NCBI RefSeq assembly: GCF_019393635.1
Contig: NC_057862.1
Location: 264,940,441-265,004,440, forward strand
Reading direction: 5' to 3'
From: Dromiciops gliroides
Lineage: Eukaryota > Chordata > Mammalia > Microbiotheria > Microbiotheriidae
DNA: 64,000 nt
Of the stretch, positions 11,026-23,035 are shown piece after piece. Made by a program: the position numbers and the translations under genes. Under the pieces are notes generated by a model that saw only the letters and a program-made list of their open reading frames with translations, searched no databases and was not told the DNA's origin. Each line of letters opens with the position of its first letter. Within the stretch, counting starts at the first letter, position 1.

Positions 11026-11904
11026 AAAATACTGACCTCAGTCATGTCCAGTTTTAGTCCAGTGTAGTGTCTCTTAAGGGGAGGATCCTCAAGGGACATG
11101 CTAGGAAGGCTGCCTCACCTAAGAACTTTCTGGAACTGTAGTCTTGCCCTCCTATAAGAAGCTATTCTGGAATAGCCTCATAATCAGATTGGCTATCCAA
11201 GCCATCAACCAAACCCCAATCCTAGCCCCTGAAAGGACAAGTGGAGAATAGAAAAAGAATAGGAATGACTAGATCAAGGGATTGGTCAAGGGATGATCTT
11301 TGGTATTGACCCTTGGAAGAACTCAACTAAAATGAGGAACAAGAAAAGAAACAAGAATAAAGGATAGACCCACAAGTCAGTTTCAAGGAGGAGAAAGCAG
11401 CACATTCTCTAGACATAGAATAGCCCACTGAGAATAAGTAGAGACCTTGAAAACCCATCTCTATTTCTTCCAAAGAAACAAAGTAACTCCTAATAGGATT
11501 GCCCATAGGATTGGATATTACTTCCTCAGAAGATCCTGTAGAGATACCAGCAGGCAGGAGATCAATGGGAAACCAAGGAGTGGAAACAGAACTCATAAGA
11601 ATTACTTACAGCAAAACTTTTCCACATATAACCTTATTTTCATTTCTAATCCACCTTTCCCCATTCTAATACTCATTAGCATGTACTTATCTTTATTTCA
11701 CAATCACAAACTTTTGCCATTCTTATCCCTAACTCCTATCCCATCCACATTACTTTCCAAACTCTTCTCAATCCCTTCTCTTAGACAAAGAGAGGAGTGA
11801 AAGTCTGAGAGCCAAATGTGATGTCTCAAGGATTTCCCTGCCCTTAGCCATCCACAGAGAGAGAAAAATCACTGACTTCTCTTCTCCCCTTTACCTCTCC
11901 ACAG

Positions 11905-12035
11905 AATTGATACCAGATGAGAACTGTGCTGAGACCAGGGATGGAGAGCTGGATGGACTGTGGACCACAATATCTATCTTTATCACTCTCTTCCTCCTCA
12001 GTGTGTGCTATAGTGCCACTGTCACCCTGTTCAAG
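11905..12035 (+). CDS. IGHG: IGHG M1 membrane exon
   Basis: Spliced from the CH3 internal donor, this gives [20 protein letters not shown] and then a hydrophobic [20 protein letters not shown] segment, the transmembrane helix with the Tyr/Ser/Thr face that contacts CD79A/B. It closely matches the placental gamma M1. The Cys in ENCAE can link heavy chains outside the membrane; the acidic stretch before it is the extracellular membrane-proximal domain. Acceptor cctctccacag (ends 11,904); donor ttcaag|gtcaga at 12,036. Confidence 0.95.
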
Positions 12036-12396
12036 GTCAGAGAGTCCTATGTATGCTTTCTCCCTTGTTCTTCCTCTGCCAATGTGCCTTCCCACTGTAC
12101 CATTCATCCCTTCCGATGGGTATTAAGATACAAAGAAACTCTGGGCTGTCAACTCAGAGAGCATAAACCAGATTCCATTGATCAACCCTCTCCTGACCCC
12201 ATACAGAGGACTTCACTAATCTCTGAGGAAAGGAGACAAGAGAAGACTCCATTTTATCTTCCCCCAGTTCCTCACACTTATCCCCTCTACTGTCTTATGG
12301 AAGGGGCATGACTGATAAGGGGGAAAGATAGTGGCTAGGCAAGCCCTTTGCTGAAACCTTGACTTTCATTCCATCCTTTTTTGTGTTATTCTGCAG

Positions 12397-12480
12397 GTGA
12401 AGTGGATCTTCTCCTCTGTGATGGAGTTAAAGCAGCCAATGATCCCTGATTATAGGAACATGATGGGTCAAGGGGCCTAA
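12397..12480 (+). CDS. IGHG: IGHG M2 cytoplasmic-tail exon
   Basis: 27 residues: [20 protein letters not shown] then NMMGQGA and TAA (12,478-12,480). The PDYRNMM core matches the conserved Ig tail tyrosine motif (YxNM), which in placental membrane IgG and IgE recruits Grb2. Acceptor ttctgcag (ends 12,396). The frame is phase 0 from M1. Confidence 0.95.
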   Translation: MKWIFSSVMELKQPMIPDYRNMMGQGA

Positions 12481-13640
12481 GAAAGGGTTCCCTGCCCCTC
12501 CTTGGAGCTAACTCCCAGAGATAGACTTTAAATGGAGTGAGAGCCCTCACCACAATTTCTTCAAAAAAACAGAAATATCTCCACCTCACAATCAAATTCA
12601 GTTTCTCCCTGAACATAGATATTCATGAGTGGTTTCTCTTAATAAGGAACAAAGACTCTCTTCCTCTTCTCTTCCCCAAGTCCAACTCAGGAAAATGGAA
12701 CCTCCATCTAGCCTCATTCTCTACCTGTTGCCTTTCTCGCATGGGGCCATCAGGGAGAACATGTTCTGCAAAGGAAAAGAGAACAGAAGCTAGAGGGTCC
12801 ATCGTGAAGGCTGAGGAAGGACCAGCATCATTGATGTACAAGACATAGATGATTCATTCCAACCAAACAGAGTTTCTCCTTTGGTACTTGTTTTATGTAA
12901 TCTCTATGGTTCACATTTGTCCAAGCCTGCGTCCACACCCTCCCACTTACCTGGCTCAGTAAGAGCTAGGCTATAATGTTATACTCTTTTGTTTAGCGTT
13001 ACTGGAAATTTCCACAGCTGTGCTTTTATTGCTTCAGAAGTAGTTGTGAGATACTAACATTGTAAAAAATTATCCTCATTGTTAATATGTAAATTATGTC
13101 TGCAGGAGATGAGAGTTGGGGGAATGGTCAGAGGTTGAAGCTGGACCAAGATGTATGTGAAATGTCTTCCCAGTACTGAAAATGGGCCCCGAATTTCATG
13201 GGAAAAGTGGGTGCCAGAAAGAAAAGAAAGACTAAGGTGATGGCATGAATTGTTCACAAATCAGGCCCTCCCCAGAAATACTTTGGTTGACTGATCATAA
13301 GTCAAAGCCAAAGCTAGGGATGAGCTCAAAGGGAAAGAAGCCCTTGTAAATTATGACAATCTCTATGACTAATTAGATTAGGAAAATTTGGGATAAAAAT
13401 TCTATACTCTTTTACTTCTAAATTCTATTCTCTTTAAATTGTATCCCTTAATTAATAATTAGTAAAGTACTGTTTCAAAAATTTTACTTGATTTTGGGCT
13501 ACTTAAAGAAGTATTTTTCTCTAACTAAACTAACTAACTAAAACAGGAAAGTTGATGTTTAAATGTTGAATAAATGAATCTGAATATCCCAGGATATAAG
13601 AAAAGGCTGGTGGCAGCAAGAAATAATTATTAGAAATACC
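12481..13640 (+). other. Membrane-form 3' UTR and flank
   Basis: No coding content. The first several hundred bases must form the membrane-mRNA 3' UTR, but I found no AATAAA within 1 kb that I would commit to. Confidence 0.4.
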
Positions 13641-13645
13641 ACCAA

Positions 13646-13793
13646 GGGGCAGCTAGGTGGCATAGTGGATAGAGCACTGGGCCTGGATTCAGGAGGACCT
13701 GAGTTCAAATCCAGCCTCAGACACTTAATATTTACTAGCTGTGTGACCCTGGGCAAGTCACTTAACCCCAATTGCCTCACCAAAAAAAAGGAA
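13646..13793 (+). repeat. Marsupial tRNA-type SINE
   Basis: Head 'ggggcagctaggtggcatag', B-box-like 'gagttcaaatcc', body 'tgtgtgaccctgggcaagtc' and an A-rich tail. It has a perfect 13-bp target duplication, gaaataccaccaa, at 13,633-13,645 and 13,794-13,806. Confidence 0.93.
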
Positions 13794-14339
13794 GAAATAC
13801 CACCAATCACCACAGCAAGTCTGAGATTCTAGAGTTTGTAAGGAAAGGGATTTGGTAGGGATGGGGCCAGAGTGGAGGAGTGATTTTCTTTATTTAACTG
13901 TCAATGAGGCAATGAAAGTTATATACTCAGAAATTAAGTAGAATTGTGGTTAAAACAACCCAAAACCTTTCACAGAATCAGAAGGCTCCTGATTAGATGA
14001 GCATGTCCAAAGCAACAAGTTTATGAACAGTTTACCTTTAGTATTTTTTATAATAGTTTTGAATTTTTCCACATTTGGTTCTGAGGTGCAAACTGAGGAG
14101 GATGGGTAGAAGAGAAAACATCAGTCCAGAACACCTCTCTAGCCCTCAGCAATCCCAAGCTACCTCACTGCACAGGGTGCTTCCAGCAAGCATGAGAGTG
14201 TTAGAAGGATAATTTAGCAGTCAGTCAATGGAATTGTGGCACCTGCAACAATATAAAACTTGAGATTAGATCCTTGGTGAGGGCTTTTAATGAGTCTGTA
14301 AGGACAAGTCCCTCGCTGGCACTCAAAGAGAAGACATAA

Positions 14340-14600
14340 GCTTGTTTTTCAGTCATTCCAGTCCAACTCTTCATGAGCTCATTTAGGGTTCTCTTGACAA
14401 AGATACTGGAATGGTTTGTCAATTCCTTCAGATCATTTTACAGATGGAAAAACTGAAGCAAACCAGGTTAAGTGACTTGCGCAGGGTCACACAGTCGTGT
14501 GTCTGAGTCACACAGTAGGTATCTGAGGATGGATTTGAACTCAGGTCTTTCTGACTCTAGGCCTGTTACTCTATCCACTGTCCTGCCTAGTTGCCAACAT
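14340..14600 (-). repeat. Longer SINE family member, minus strand
   Basis: Contains 'gatactggaatggtttgtca', 'gacttgcgcagggtcacaca', 'gatttgaactcaggtctttc' and the reversed head 'ctctatccactgtcctgcct'. This is the ~250-bp family also present at 22,262. Confidence 0.75.
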
Positions 14601-14733
14601 AGAGGTTACAAAGGAGCATTTAAGTTGCATTTTCAGTCCCTTGGCTTCAACAGCAAGATACTTGCCCTGTGTATTGGAAAAGTTTAAGTGGACAGAACAC
14701 TATCACAGATCTCATGAGATGAGACTGAATGAA

Positions 14734-14813
14734 TCTTCTTCTTCTTCTTCTTCTTCTTCTTCTTCTTCTTCTTCTTCTTCTTCTTCTTCTTCTTCTTCTT
14801 CTTCTTCTTCTTC
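14734..14813 (+). repeat. (TTC)n microsatellite
   Basis: About 27 TTC units, all pyrimidine on the + strand. It gives false poly-Ser, poly-Leu, poly-Lys and poly-Arg ORFs. Confidence 0.98.
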
Positions 14814-14829
14814 CCTCTTCCTCTTTCAC

Positions 14830-16950
14830 CCTTAACACTTCTCTGTCCATTGTCCTTCTGCTTCATCCCCCACCCCACATTGAACCCAGAAGACAAAATA
14901 GTGGTGGAGGAGGAGTGAGAGAGACCTCAAAATCCCAATTCAATTTTTTTAAACAAATTTTGTAAGCACCATAGGTCTCCATGCTTTTCCCCTCCTCTAA
15001 CTCGTCATTGAACATCCCAGAAAAGCTCTGTCTCTCCTGCCAATTTACATTAAATTTTATCATATTGGATCCTAGCAGGTACCAGTTTGTTTTAAATGGA
15101 GTATAGATGTAACCAAGCCATCTTGATTGTGATTTTGAGATACTGTCTATTTTCCTGTTCTCCCCTGAAACTTTTCCCCCACTAACTTTTTTAACCTCCT
15201 CAGAAGGAACATATAGACAATGTCTGGTTTGCTCCCATGTGGCGAAACTGGTAGAGTGAAGCCATTCAACTGTCATAAAATGAGAGAACTTTCCACTCTC
15301 CTCTCAGTTGTCCCGTTCCCCATTATCTTTATATCCATCTTTATAACCTCACTCTCTAATGCTAAACAGTGGAAAGGATATTTAATCATTTTAAATTATT
15401 ACTGCCATTAAACAAATAGATGCTTTATCTCAAAAATAAAAAAAATAAAGACACTCCAAACTCCTCTAAAGAAGATATAGTTAGATAGCCAGCTCTCTGG
15501 GAACTCATCTCCTTGTGTGAGAGGTAATTGTGATATGAACCATAAGAGTTTGTATAAAAGCTACATAAGGAAAGTATTATTAACTTCAATTTTTAGATTA
15601 GTAAAATGGAATTCAGAGGTTGAATGACTTTCCTGAGCTCACATAAATAAAAGAGACAAGTAATTTCCACTACTTAATAAGTGAAACCTTATAATAATGC
15701 CTAAACAAGCCTCTTCTTGGACAAAAGAAGCAAAGAACAATGAATGTTGAGAGTTATGAGGATTGTTATCTAACAACTGGGCATCAAGGGTTCCTGCTAC
15801 TCATAAAATGAGGGGAGCTGGGCTTCAACCACAACCAGGGAAAAAGTTGAAGCTGAGAAAGTATAAGGAGGGATGGAAAGGAGGGGCTTTTTGAAAACAG
15901 TAGGGCCTTTGGAAAGCTCACCTTGGTGAAGCTAAAAGGACTTGACAAAAAATCAAGACTCCTAGGAAGCTGTAAAGCTCACTTAATAGGCAATAAAAAT
16001 ATGGTATTCAGTCAATAAATGTGTTAGGCCTTGAAAACAGAAGTACAAAGAATGAAACAATCTCTACTTTTGATGAAATTGCAGCAGGAAAGTAATTAGT
16101 GCTCTGGTTCATTTGATTTTTTTCCTATCTAAAGCTTTTACATATAGAAAAGGAAATTGGTATATAATAATATATTTAGTTAGAGCAAATATTTGTCTAG
16201 AGTCCAATAAAATTGTGTTCATGACAATATCTTCCATAAGAAATAACAATGAAACTTTTATCCATTGACTACTACTACAAGTGCTGGTACATATATGTCG
16301 AAACCCCAGTGTCATTTCAGACTTTACTGGTTGAAACCCAGGAAGTTAAGAAAGCTAAGGAGTCAATAGGGTCAAAAGGCTCAAGGCCTACAAATAAGAT
16401 CTAAGGATCAAAGATGGTTTTGAAATAAGTAAAAGGAAAAAGTCTTAGTTCCAAAAGGAAAATCTCCTAAACTAATTCGAAAAGAGATGACAGAGAGTCA
16501 TAAAGTACATAAAGTGTGGAGGATTATTTTGAAAATAAAATTTCATATGAGAAGGTGATCCAGTTAGCACAAACCCAAAGCAAATGTCATGTTATATTTT
16601 ATGGGGATATTTCATTTCAATTAAAACAGCCTAAGGTTTCTTTCTGGAACCTGTCATCCCAAACCTCTTTTCCCCTGAGCAGGTTTTATTGTCACATTAT
16701 CCCGTTCCAGCTCCTCCTATGAGAAACTATATGAGGACCAACTTTCTGTCTATTTAACAAGTCATGGAATCTAAATTTACAGAATATCTATAAACTGAAA
16801 ATATTTTAATCTAGCAGCATTCTACATCTTCATTACATCTGAAATATTTCCCATAATTACACAATAGGAAAAAATCCCTTATGCAAAGATTTCCCAGTAA
16901 ATCAGTCGATAAATATTTATCAAGTATATACTAAGTGCCAGGTACTGTCC
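14830..16950 (+). other. Intergenic, no gene recognised
   Basis: AT-rich sequence without an exon-like ORF or a repeat that I can name. 'aagtgccaggtactgtccta' at 16,935 looks like the end of an old MIR-type copy next to the GGAA repeat. Confidence 0.45.
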
Positions 16951-16963
16951 TAAGTGCTGGCAG

Positions 16964-17237
16964 AAGGAAGAAAGGAAGGAAGGAAGGAAGGAAGGAAGGA
17001 AGGAAGGAAGGAAGGAAGGAAGGAAGGAAGGAAGGAAGGAAGGAAGGAAGGAAGGAAGGAAGGAAGGAAAGAAGGAAGGAAGGAAGGAAGGAAGGAAGGA
17101 AGGAAGGAAGGAAGGAAGGAAGGAAGGAAGGAAGGAAGGAAGGAAAGAAGGAAGGAAGGAAGGAAGGAAGGAAGGAAGGAAGGAAGGAAGGAAGGAAGGA
17201 AGGAAGGAAGGAAGGAAGGAAGGAAGGAAGGAAGGAA
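16964..17237 (+). repeat. (GGAA)n microsatellite, about 68 units
   Basis: A 274-bp run of GGAA/AAGG with only two or three single-base interruptions. It produces the KEGRKEGR and PSFLPSFL ORFs on the two strands, which are not genes. Confidence 0.98.
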
Positions 17238-17244
17238 AAGACAC

Positions 17245-18815
17245 TGGTAACAGTGTCAGAGAGAGAAGAAGGTATATAGATATAATATAGAAGTGAAATT
17301 GTAAACACATCAGATATGGAGAGTTAAAAGTTGAGGATGACACCTAGATTGTAAGCCTGGATGACTGGGAGAATGTTCTTTATGATTTTACAACAGTCCC
17401 ACAAGTCCTTCAGTGTCTTTCCTACTTCCTGAGAATAGTCAGCATGTTAGTTCAGGTTCATGAGTCTTTTATGTTTTAAGCCTTTCTTTTGTGGTATAGA
17501 AAATAGCTATCCTATACTTCAAATATGTCACTTAGTGCATTGAGTAACTTTTCTAAAAGGAATCCTATTGATACCTTTTAGGGAAACTCGAGACATGAAA
17601 CATGAGACATGAGACATACCTTATTATTTTAAGAGATTTTTTTAACTGGGAAGCACCAAAAATAAATAACTGGCCTCCTGTTGTGAATAAGAATTAATAA
17701 CAGGAGTACCATGAGCATCTTCATTTCCAACTGTGCTTCACTCCTTTGGATTGCTCCATCATGCCCTCAGGAATCTCATCATCCTGCAAGATCACATCAG
17801 CCTTTGTACTGAAGCCTCATCAGTACCTTCCATCCTGGGTCTCTTCTCCTTGGAAGGTAAAGAGTTCATCACAAAACCTTCATTTGAAGGACCATGACAG
17901 CCATTGCTTCATTTCCCACCCAACTTCACTCCTTTGGATTTCATTGTGTCCCCTATCCCATTTTCTACCTGATCCCATTTTCAGCTTCCTTTTAAGTACT
18001 GTCTGTCCCAATTGTGAGTTCTTTGAGGGAAGAGACTATATTTCCTTTTTATATTTGTATCTCCAGTGTTTAGTACAGTGCCTGACAAGATCAAAAAAGA
18101 AAAACCTTAATTCCCTGTCTTTGGAGTCGAGATCCTTCAGCACTGAATCCAGTCTTCATGAGTCCAGTTAAAAAACTTCATGTGGGAGAAGGGTACTTCC
18201 TAAGAAATAGGTGAAAAATATTAATGCATTTTATATGTTACATTTATGTGTAGCACAATAAAGAAATTTGGCAATGACTCAAAGCACAAAATTCCTTCAA
18301 ATATACAAGTTGAAATATAATGAATGGGATGGAATAAATGGAAAATTAAAATTAAAGTTGACAATAAATACATTAAAAGATTTTTTTAATCATTTAGGAT
18401 TTTGTTGTTGATGTTGTTGTTAATGACTAGAAGAGTTGAAAGAGCAATGAAATTCCAAAGTAACATTTAAGGAATTAAAAGTCAAACAAAAATCAACGAA
18501 TGACAAAAGTAAAATTGAAGAACAGGCCCAGAATGGATGTAACAGAACTGTAAAAAGAAACCAATGGATAATCCAGATAAAATAACAGATTTGGAAAAAC
18601 AGAGAAGTACACAGATCAAATTAACTGGCACTGAAAAAAGAAAGCTAAACATCTTATGTGAAGATAAAACTTGACTGACTAGAAAAGATAAGACCTAGTG
18701 TGAATACATTCAAATTAGAATTCATGAAGACATAACTGGTTAGCTACAAAATTATAAAAACAATTTTAAAACAATTATTCAACATTCAATATAGAAAAAG
18801 AATTTTTTGACTATA
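17245..18815 (+). other. Intergenic, mostly unrecognised; short dispersed-repeat relic
   Basis: 18,005-18,090 ('gtgagttctttgagggaaga', 'gtttagtacagtgcctgaca') has the wording of a common mammalian repeat tail, but I cannot name the family with confidence. Nothing else is gene-like. Confidence 0.4.
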
Positions 18816-18819
18816 AACA

Positions 18820-21420
18820 ATTTTTTTGGTAATAAACATTTTTATTTATAATTTTGGGTTCCAATTTTTATCTGTCTTTCCCTCCTTCCCCTCCTCCATC
18901 ATTGAGGCAGCAATCAGATATGGGTTGTATATGCATTGTAAGGGGCTAAAATTCTAGCTAGTCTGTCTAAAATATCTAATGAGTGGTCACCAAAAAATTA
19001 TAAGCTTTAGCAAGAGTTAGACTTTTAAGAATTTATTAAGGAGAATAAGAATTTGATGAAGAGAGAGAAAAAGTCCTAGATTCCTCTATCTATCAAAGGG
19101 AGGGCACATTTTAGCTCCACTCTCCAGGAGAGTCCTCATGAAAGAGCACGAACCACACCTTCCTTAATCCCACAAGCCTCCTTTGAACACTGGAAATATC
19201 CTGTCCCCACACACACAGCTCCAAGCTAATTAGGTGATATCTTTGATCAACAGTACCCATGAGCAAACATCACTTCCTGACGCCAAAGAGCCGATTGTCT
19301 TGCCCTCAGACACCTTCTCATGGTGGAGCTTTCCTACAGTAGCTCTCCAGCAGGTGGAATCATTCCAATTGTTACAGCATGATTATGTAAAACATTACCA
19401 TATTCGTCATTTTGTACAAGAAAACTTGATTAAAAGAAAAAATTAAAGAAAGTGAAAAAAGTATGTTCCATCAATATCAGTTCTTTCTTTGGAGGTATAC
19501 GTTTCATCAATAGTCTTTTGGGATTGTCTTGGCTCATTGTATTGTTGAGAAAAATCAAGTCATTCACAGTTCTTCATCAAACAATATTGCTGTCTCTGTG
19601 CACAATGTTCTCTTGGTTCTGATCACTTTCCAGGACTTTCTGAAGTCATCCTGCTTGTTATTTCTTATACCACAATAATATTCCATCACCATCATATACC
19701 ACAGTTTGTTTAGCCATTCCCTGATTTATAGGGCATTCCTTTGATTTCCAATTTTTAGCAACCACCAAAAGAGCTGATATAAATATTTTTGTACAAATAG
19801 GTCTTTTTCTCTTTGAGGGGGATGTCTTTGGGATATAAACCTAGCAGTGGTACTGCTAGATCAAAGGGTATGCACAGTTCTATAGTCCTTTGGGCATAGT
19901 TCCAAATTGCTCTCCAGAAAGTTCCAACACTTTTCACAACTTCACCAACAGTGGATTAGAATCCCAAATTTCTCACATTCCCTCCAACATCCAATAGTTT
20001 CCATTTTTGTTATATTTGCCACTCTGATAGGTGTGAGCTGATACCTCAGAGTTGTTTTAATTTGCATTTCTCTAATCAATAGTGACTTAAGAGCATTATT
20101 AAGAGCATTAGCATATGACTAGAGATAGTTTTGATTTCTTTGTCTGAAAACTGCCTGTTCATATCTTTTGACTATTTATCAATTGGGGAATGACTTCTAT
20201 TTTTAGAAATTTGACTCAGTTCTCTATATATTTGAGAAATAAGGCCTTAATCAGAGACACTTGTTTCAAAAATTCTTTCCCAGTTTTGTGCTTCCTTTGT
20301 AATCTTGGTTATATTAGTTTTGTGCAAAAAACTTTTCAATTTTATATAATCAAAATTATCTATTTTACATTTTTTTATTCTCTATATCTTCTTTGGTCCT
20401 AAATTTTTCCTTTGCCCATAAATCTGACAGATAAACTATTTCATGCCCTCTTAATTTTCTTATGGGTAAATCATGTACCCATTTTGACCTTATTTTAGTA
20501 TATTGTGTGAGATATTGGTCCTATACCTAGTTTAAGCCATACTGTTTTACTGTTTTGCCAGCAGTTTTTGTCAAATAATGAGTTTTTGTTTATCATATAC
20601 TAGATTACTGCAATCATTCACTATAGTGTAATTTCTATCTATTTTATTCCCCTGATCTACCTCTCTATTTCTTAGCCAGTGTCAAATTGTTTTGATAATT
20701 ACCCCTTTATAATACAATTTAAGATCTGTTACTGCTAAACCACCTTCTTACATAATATTTTCCATTGATTTCCATGATATCCTTGAGCTTTTGCTTTTCC
20801 AGATGAATTTTGTTATTATTTTTTCTAGATCTCTAAAATATTTTTGATAGTTTGATTGCTATAGCACTAAATAAATAAACTTAGGTAGGATTGTAATTTT
20901 TATTATATTGGCTTGGCCTCCCTGTAAGCAATTAATATTTTTCCAATTGTTTACATTTGACTTTATTTGTGTGAAAAGTGTTTTGTAGTTTTGGTCATAT
21001 AGTTCCTGGGTTAGTCTTGGCAGGTATACTCCCAAGTATTTTATATTGGCCACAGTTATTTTAAATGGAATTTCTCTTTCTATCTGTTATTGTTGGACTT
21101 TGTTGGTAATACATAGAAATGCTGATGATTGATGTGGGTTTATTTTCTGTCCTGCAACTTTGATAAGGTTCTTAATAATTTCAAGCAGCTTTTTTAGTTG
21201 ATTCTCTAGACTTTTCTAAGTATAACATCATATCATCTGTAAAAACTGTTAGTTTTGATTCTTTGTTACATATTCTAATTCCTTTAATTTCTTTTTCTTC
21301 TCTAAATAACAGAGGTGATAATGTACATTCTTGCATCACCCTGGCTTGTACTGGAAAGGCTTCTAGCTTATCCTCATTATAGATAATACTTGCTGATGGT
21401 TTTAGATAAATTTTAATTAT
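18820..21420 (-). mobile_element. L1 LINE, 5'-truncated, minus strand
   Basis: The 3' part of an L1 read on the minus strand: A-rich 3' end near 18,820, then ORF2 C-terminal and RT sequence. Minus-strand frames encode typical L1 ORF2 phrases such as KYLGVYLPRLTQELYDQNYK (about 20,990-21,040) and VFTDDMMLYLEKSRESTKKA (21,190-21,250). The latter is the RT active-site region, with TDDM at the catalytic Asp pair. Many stops and shifts make it non-functional. A solo LTR (18,937-19,376) is inserted near its 3' end. Confidence 0.85.
18937..19376 (-). mobile_element. Solo LTR, ERV1-like fossil
   Basis: A 440-bp block with TG...CA ends (tgtaagggg...attgttaca) inserted in an L1, flanked by a 4-bp duplication gcat (18,933-18,936 and 19,377-19,380). 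Four-base duplications are usual for ERV1-class elements. An AATAAA on the minus strand near its 3' side suggests minus orientation. A related copy is at 34,499. It carries no coding region and is old, clearly diverged from its sibling. Confidence 0.7.
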
Positions 21421-22261
21421 CATTTTTATTTATACTTTTGAGTTCCAATTTTTATTCCTCTTTCCCTCCCTTTCCTTCCCCCTCCCTGAGGTAGTAAGCA
21501 AACAAATGTGGGTTATACATGTGCAATTATGTAAAACATTACCATATTAATCATTTTGTACAAGAAAACTTGAATAAAAGAAAAAATGAAAGAAAGTGAA
21601 AAATAACATGTTTTAGTCTGTTTTCCATCAATATCAGTTCTTTCTTTGGAAGTGAATAGTATGTTTCATCAATAGTCCTTGGAGATTGTCTTGGATCATT
21701 GTATTGCTGAGAATAGTTAAGTCATTCACAGTTCATTGAACAATATTACTGTCTCTTTGCACAACGTTCTCTTAATTCTGTTCACTTCACTATACATCAG
21801 TTCATACAAGTTTTTCCAGGCCTTTCTGAAATTACACTGCTTGTCATTTCTTATAGCATATTACAATCATATGCCCCATCTTATTTAGCCATTCCCTAAT
21901 TGATGGGCACTTCTTCTATTTCAAATTTTCAGCCACCACAAAAAGAACTGCTATAAGTATTTTTGTACAAATAGGTCTTTTTCTCTTTTTAGGGATGTCT
22001 TCGGGATATAAACCTTGCGGTGATATGGCTGGATCAAAGGGTATGCACAGTTCTATAGCCCTTTGGGCACAGTTCCCAATTGCACTCCAGAATGGGTGGA
22101 TCTTTTCCCAACTCCACCAAGTATATTAGCCACTCTGATAGGTGTGAGGTGATACCTCAGAGTTGTTTTAATTTGCATTTCTCTGATCAATAGTAATTTA
22201 GAACATTTTTTCACATGATTGTAGATAGCTTTGATTTGTCTGAAAACTGCTTATTCATATC
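21421..22261 (-). mobile_element. L1 LINE 3' end, minus strand
   Basis: A second, separate L1 3' end abuts the first: the text 'tttttatttatacttttgag' (21,424) repeats the start of the copy at 18,826, followed by the same C-terminal ORF2 sequence. About 840 bp, heavily truncated and broken. Confidence 0.8.
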
Positions 22262-22493
22262 CTTTGAGTGTCCAATTCTTTGTGACCCCTTATAGAGTTT
22301 TCTTGGCAAAGATACTGGAATGGTTTGTCATTTCCTTCTTCAGCTAAGATGAAGAAACTGAGGCAAACAGTGACTTGTTCAGGGTCACACAGATAGTAAG
22401 TGTCAGGCCATATTTGAACTCAGGAAGATGAATCTTCTTAACTCCAGGTCCAGAACTCTATTCACTATGCCACCTAGCTGCCCCTCCTGCTTT
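22262..22493 (-). repeat. Longer SINE family member, minus strand
   Basis: Contains 'gatactggaatggtttgtca', 'tcagggtcacacagatagta' and the reversed head 'actatgccacctagctgccc'. Same family as 14,340-14,600. Confidence 0.85.
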
Positions 22494-23035
22494 GTGAAAG
22501 GTGCTAAGAATACAAAACCAAAACAAACCTACCAAAAATCAATCCCTCCCTTTAAAGAGCTCACATTCTACTGGGGCTGGGGCTAGGAGATAGGGAGGAT
22601 ACAACATAAACTTGAGGACATGGGATGATGTTTTGTTATTAATTTCAATATTGTTTCATCTCAGAGAATAGAGAGGCCTGAAGAAAGGGAGAGACATAGG
22701 GAATATCTGGTCAGTGGAGCAATCAGAACACACACAATATGTATCAATTAAGTTCATCATCTCATATGGATGCAATGAGTGATGACCCAAATCACCAAAA
22801 CAGATATAATAATTTTGTTAAAGTTTGAAATAATGAGAAAATTGCCAAAATGTGACAGACATGATGTGAACACAAGCTGTTGGAAATTTTCTCAATGCAG
22901 AGTTGACACAAGGCTTTAATTTGCTTTTTTTTAAAGCAATATCTGTGAAGCAAATAAAATGAGGTATACCTGTGATCAATTTCTATCAATGATGAGAATC
23001 CCATAAAAATGTCCCTGGAAAAAATGGATTACACA
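22494..23035 (+). other. Intergenic; short mammalian repeat relic
   Basis: 22,494-22,590 ('ggtgctaagaatacaaaacc', 'aaagagctcacattctactg') matches the wording of an ancient interspersed repeat also seen at 53,900. The rest is unrecognised. Confidence 0.4.

Larger units (their letters stand above)
3436..12480 (+). other. IGHG: IGHG gene: immunoglobulin gamma heavy-chain constant region
   Basis: A complete constant-region gene of six coding exons: CH1 3436-3726, hinge 5678-5722, CH2 6901-7221, CH3 8459-8787, M1 11905-12035 and M2 12397-12480. Every exon through CH3 ends after the first base of a codon, and each following exon supplies the other two, as in all immunoglobulin constant genes; M1 to M2 is phase 0. 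No stop or frameshift is seen. The protein is the IgG heavy chain, secreted or as the membrane B-cell receptor. Introns (1,951, 1,178, 1,237 and 3,117 bp before M1) are much longer than the few-hundred-base or shorter CH introns of placental IGHG, partly because of SINE insertions. Assignment to gamma rests on the separate hinge, the three CH domains, the lower hinge GGPSVF and the SPGK tail. Confidence 0.95.

Noticed and set aside
13646-13720. tRNA gene-like A and B boxes
   Set aside because: They belong to the SINE head; no cloverleaf, and the copies have SINE bodies, A tails and target duplications.
14641-14965. Poly-Ser, poly-Leu, poly-Lys and poly-Arg ORFs
   Set aside because: Products of the TTC microsatellite in different frames.
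16879-17343. Long ORFs PSFLPSFL (minus) and KEGRKEGR (plus)
   Set aside because: They are translations of the GGAA microsatellite in all frames, with no start context or domain.
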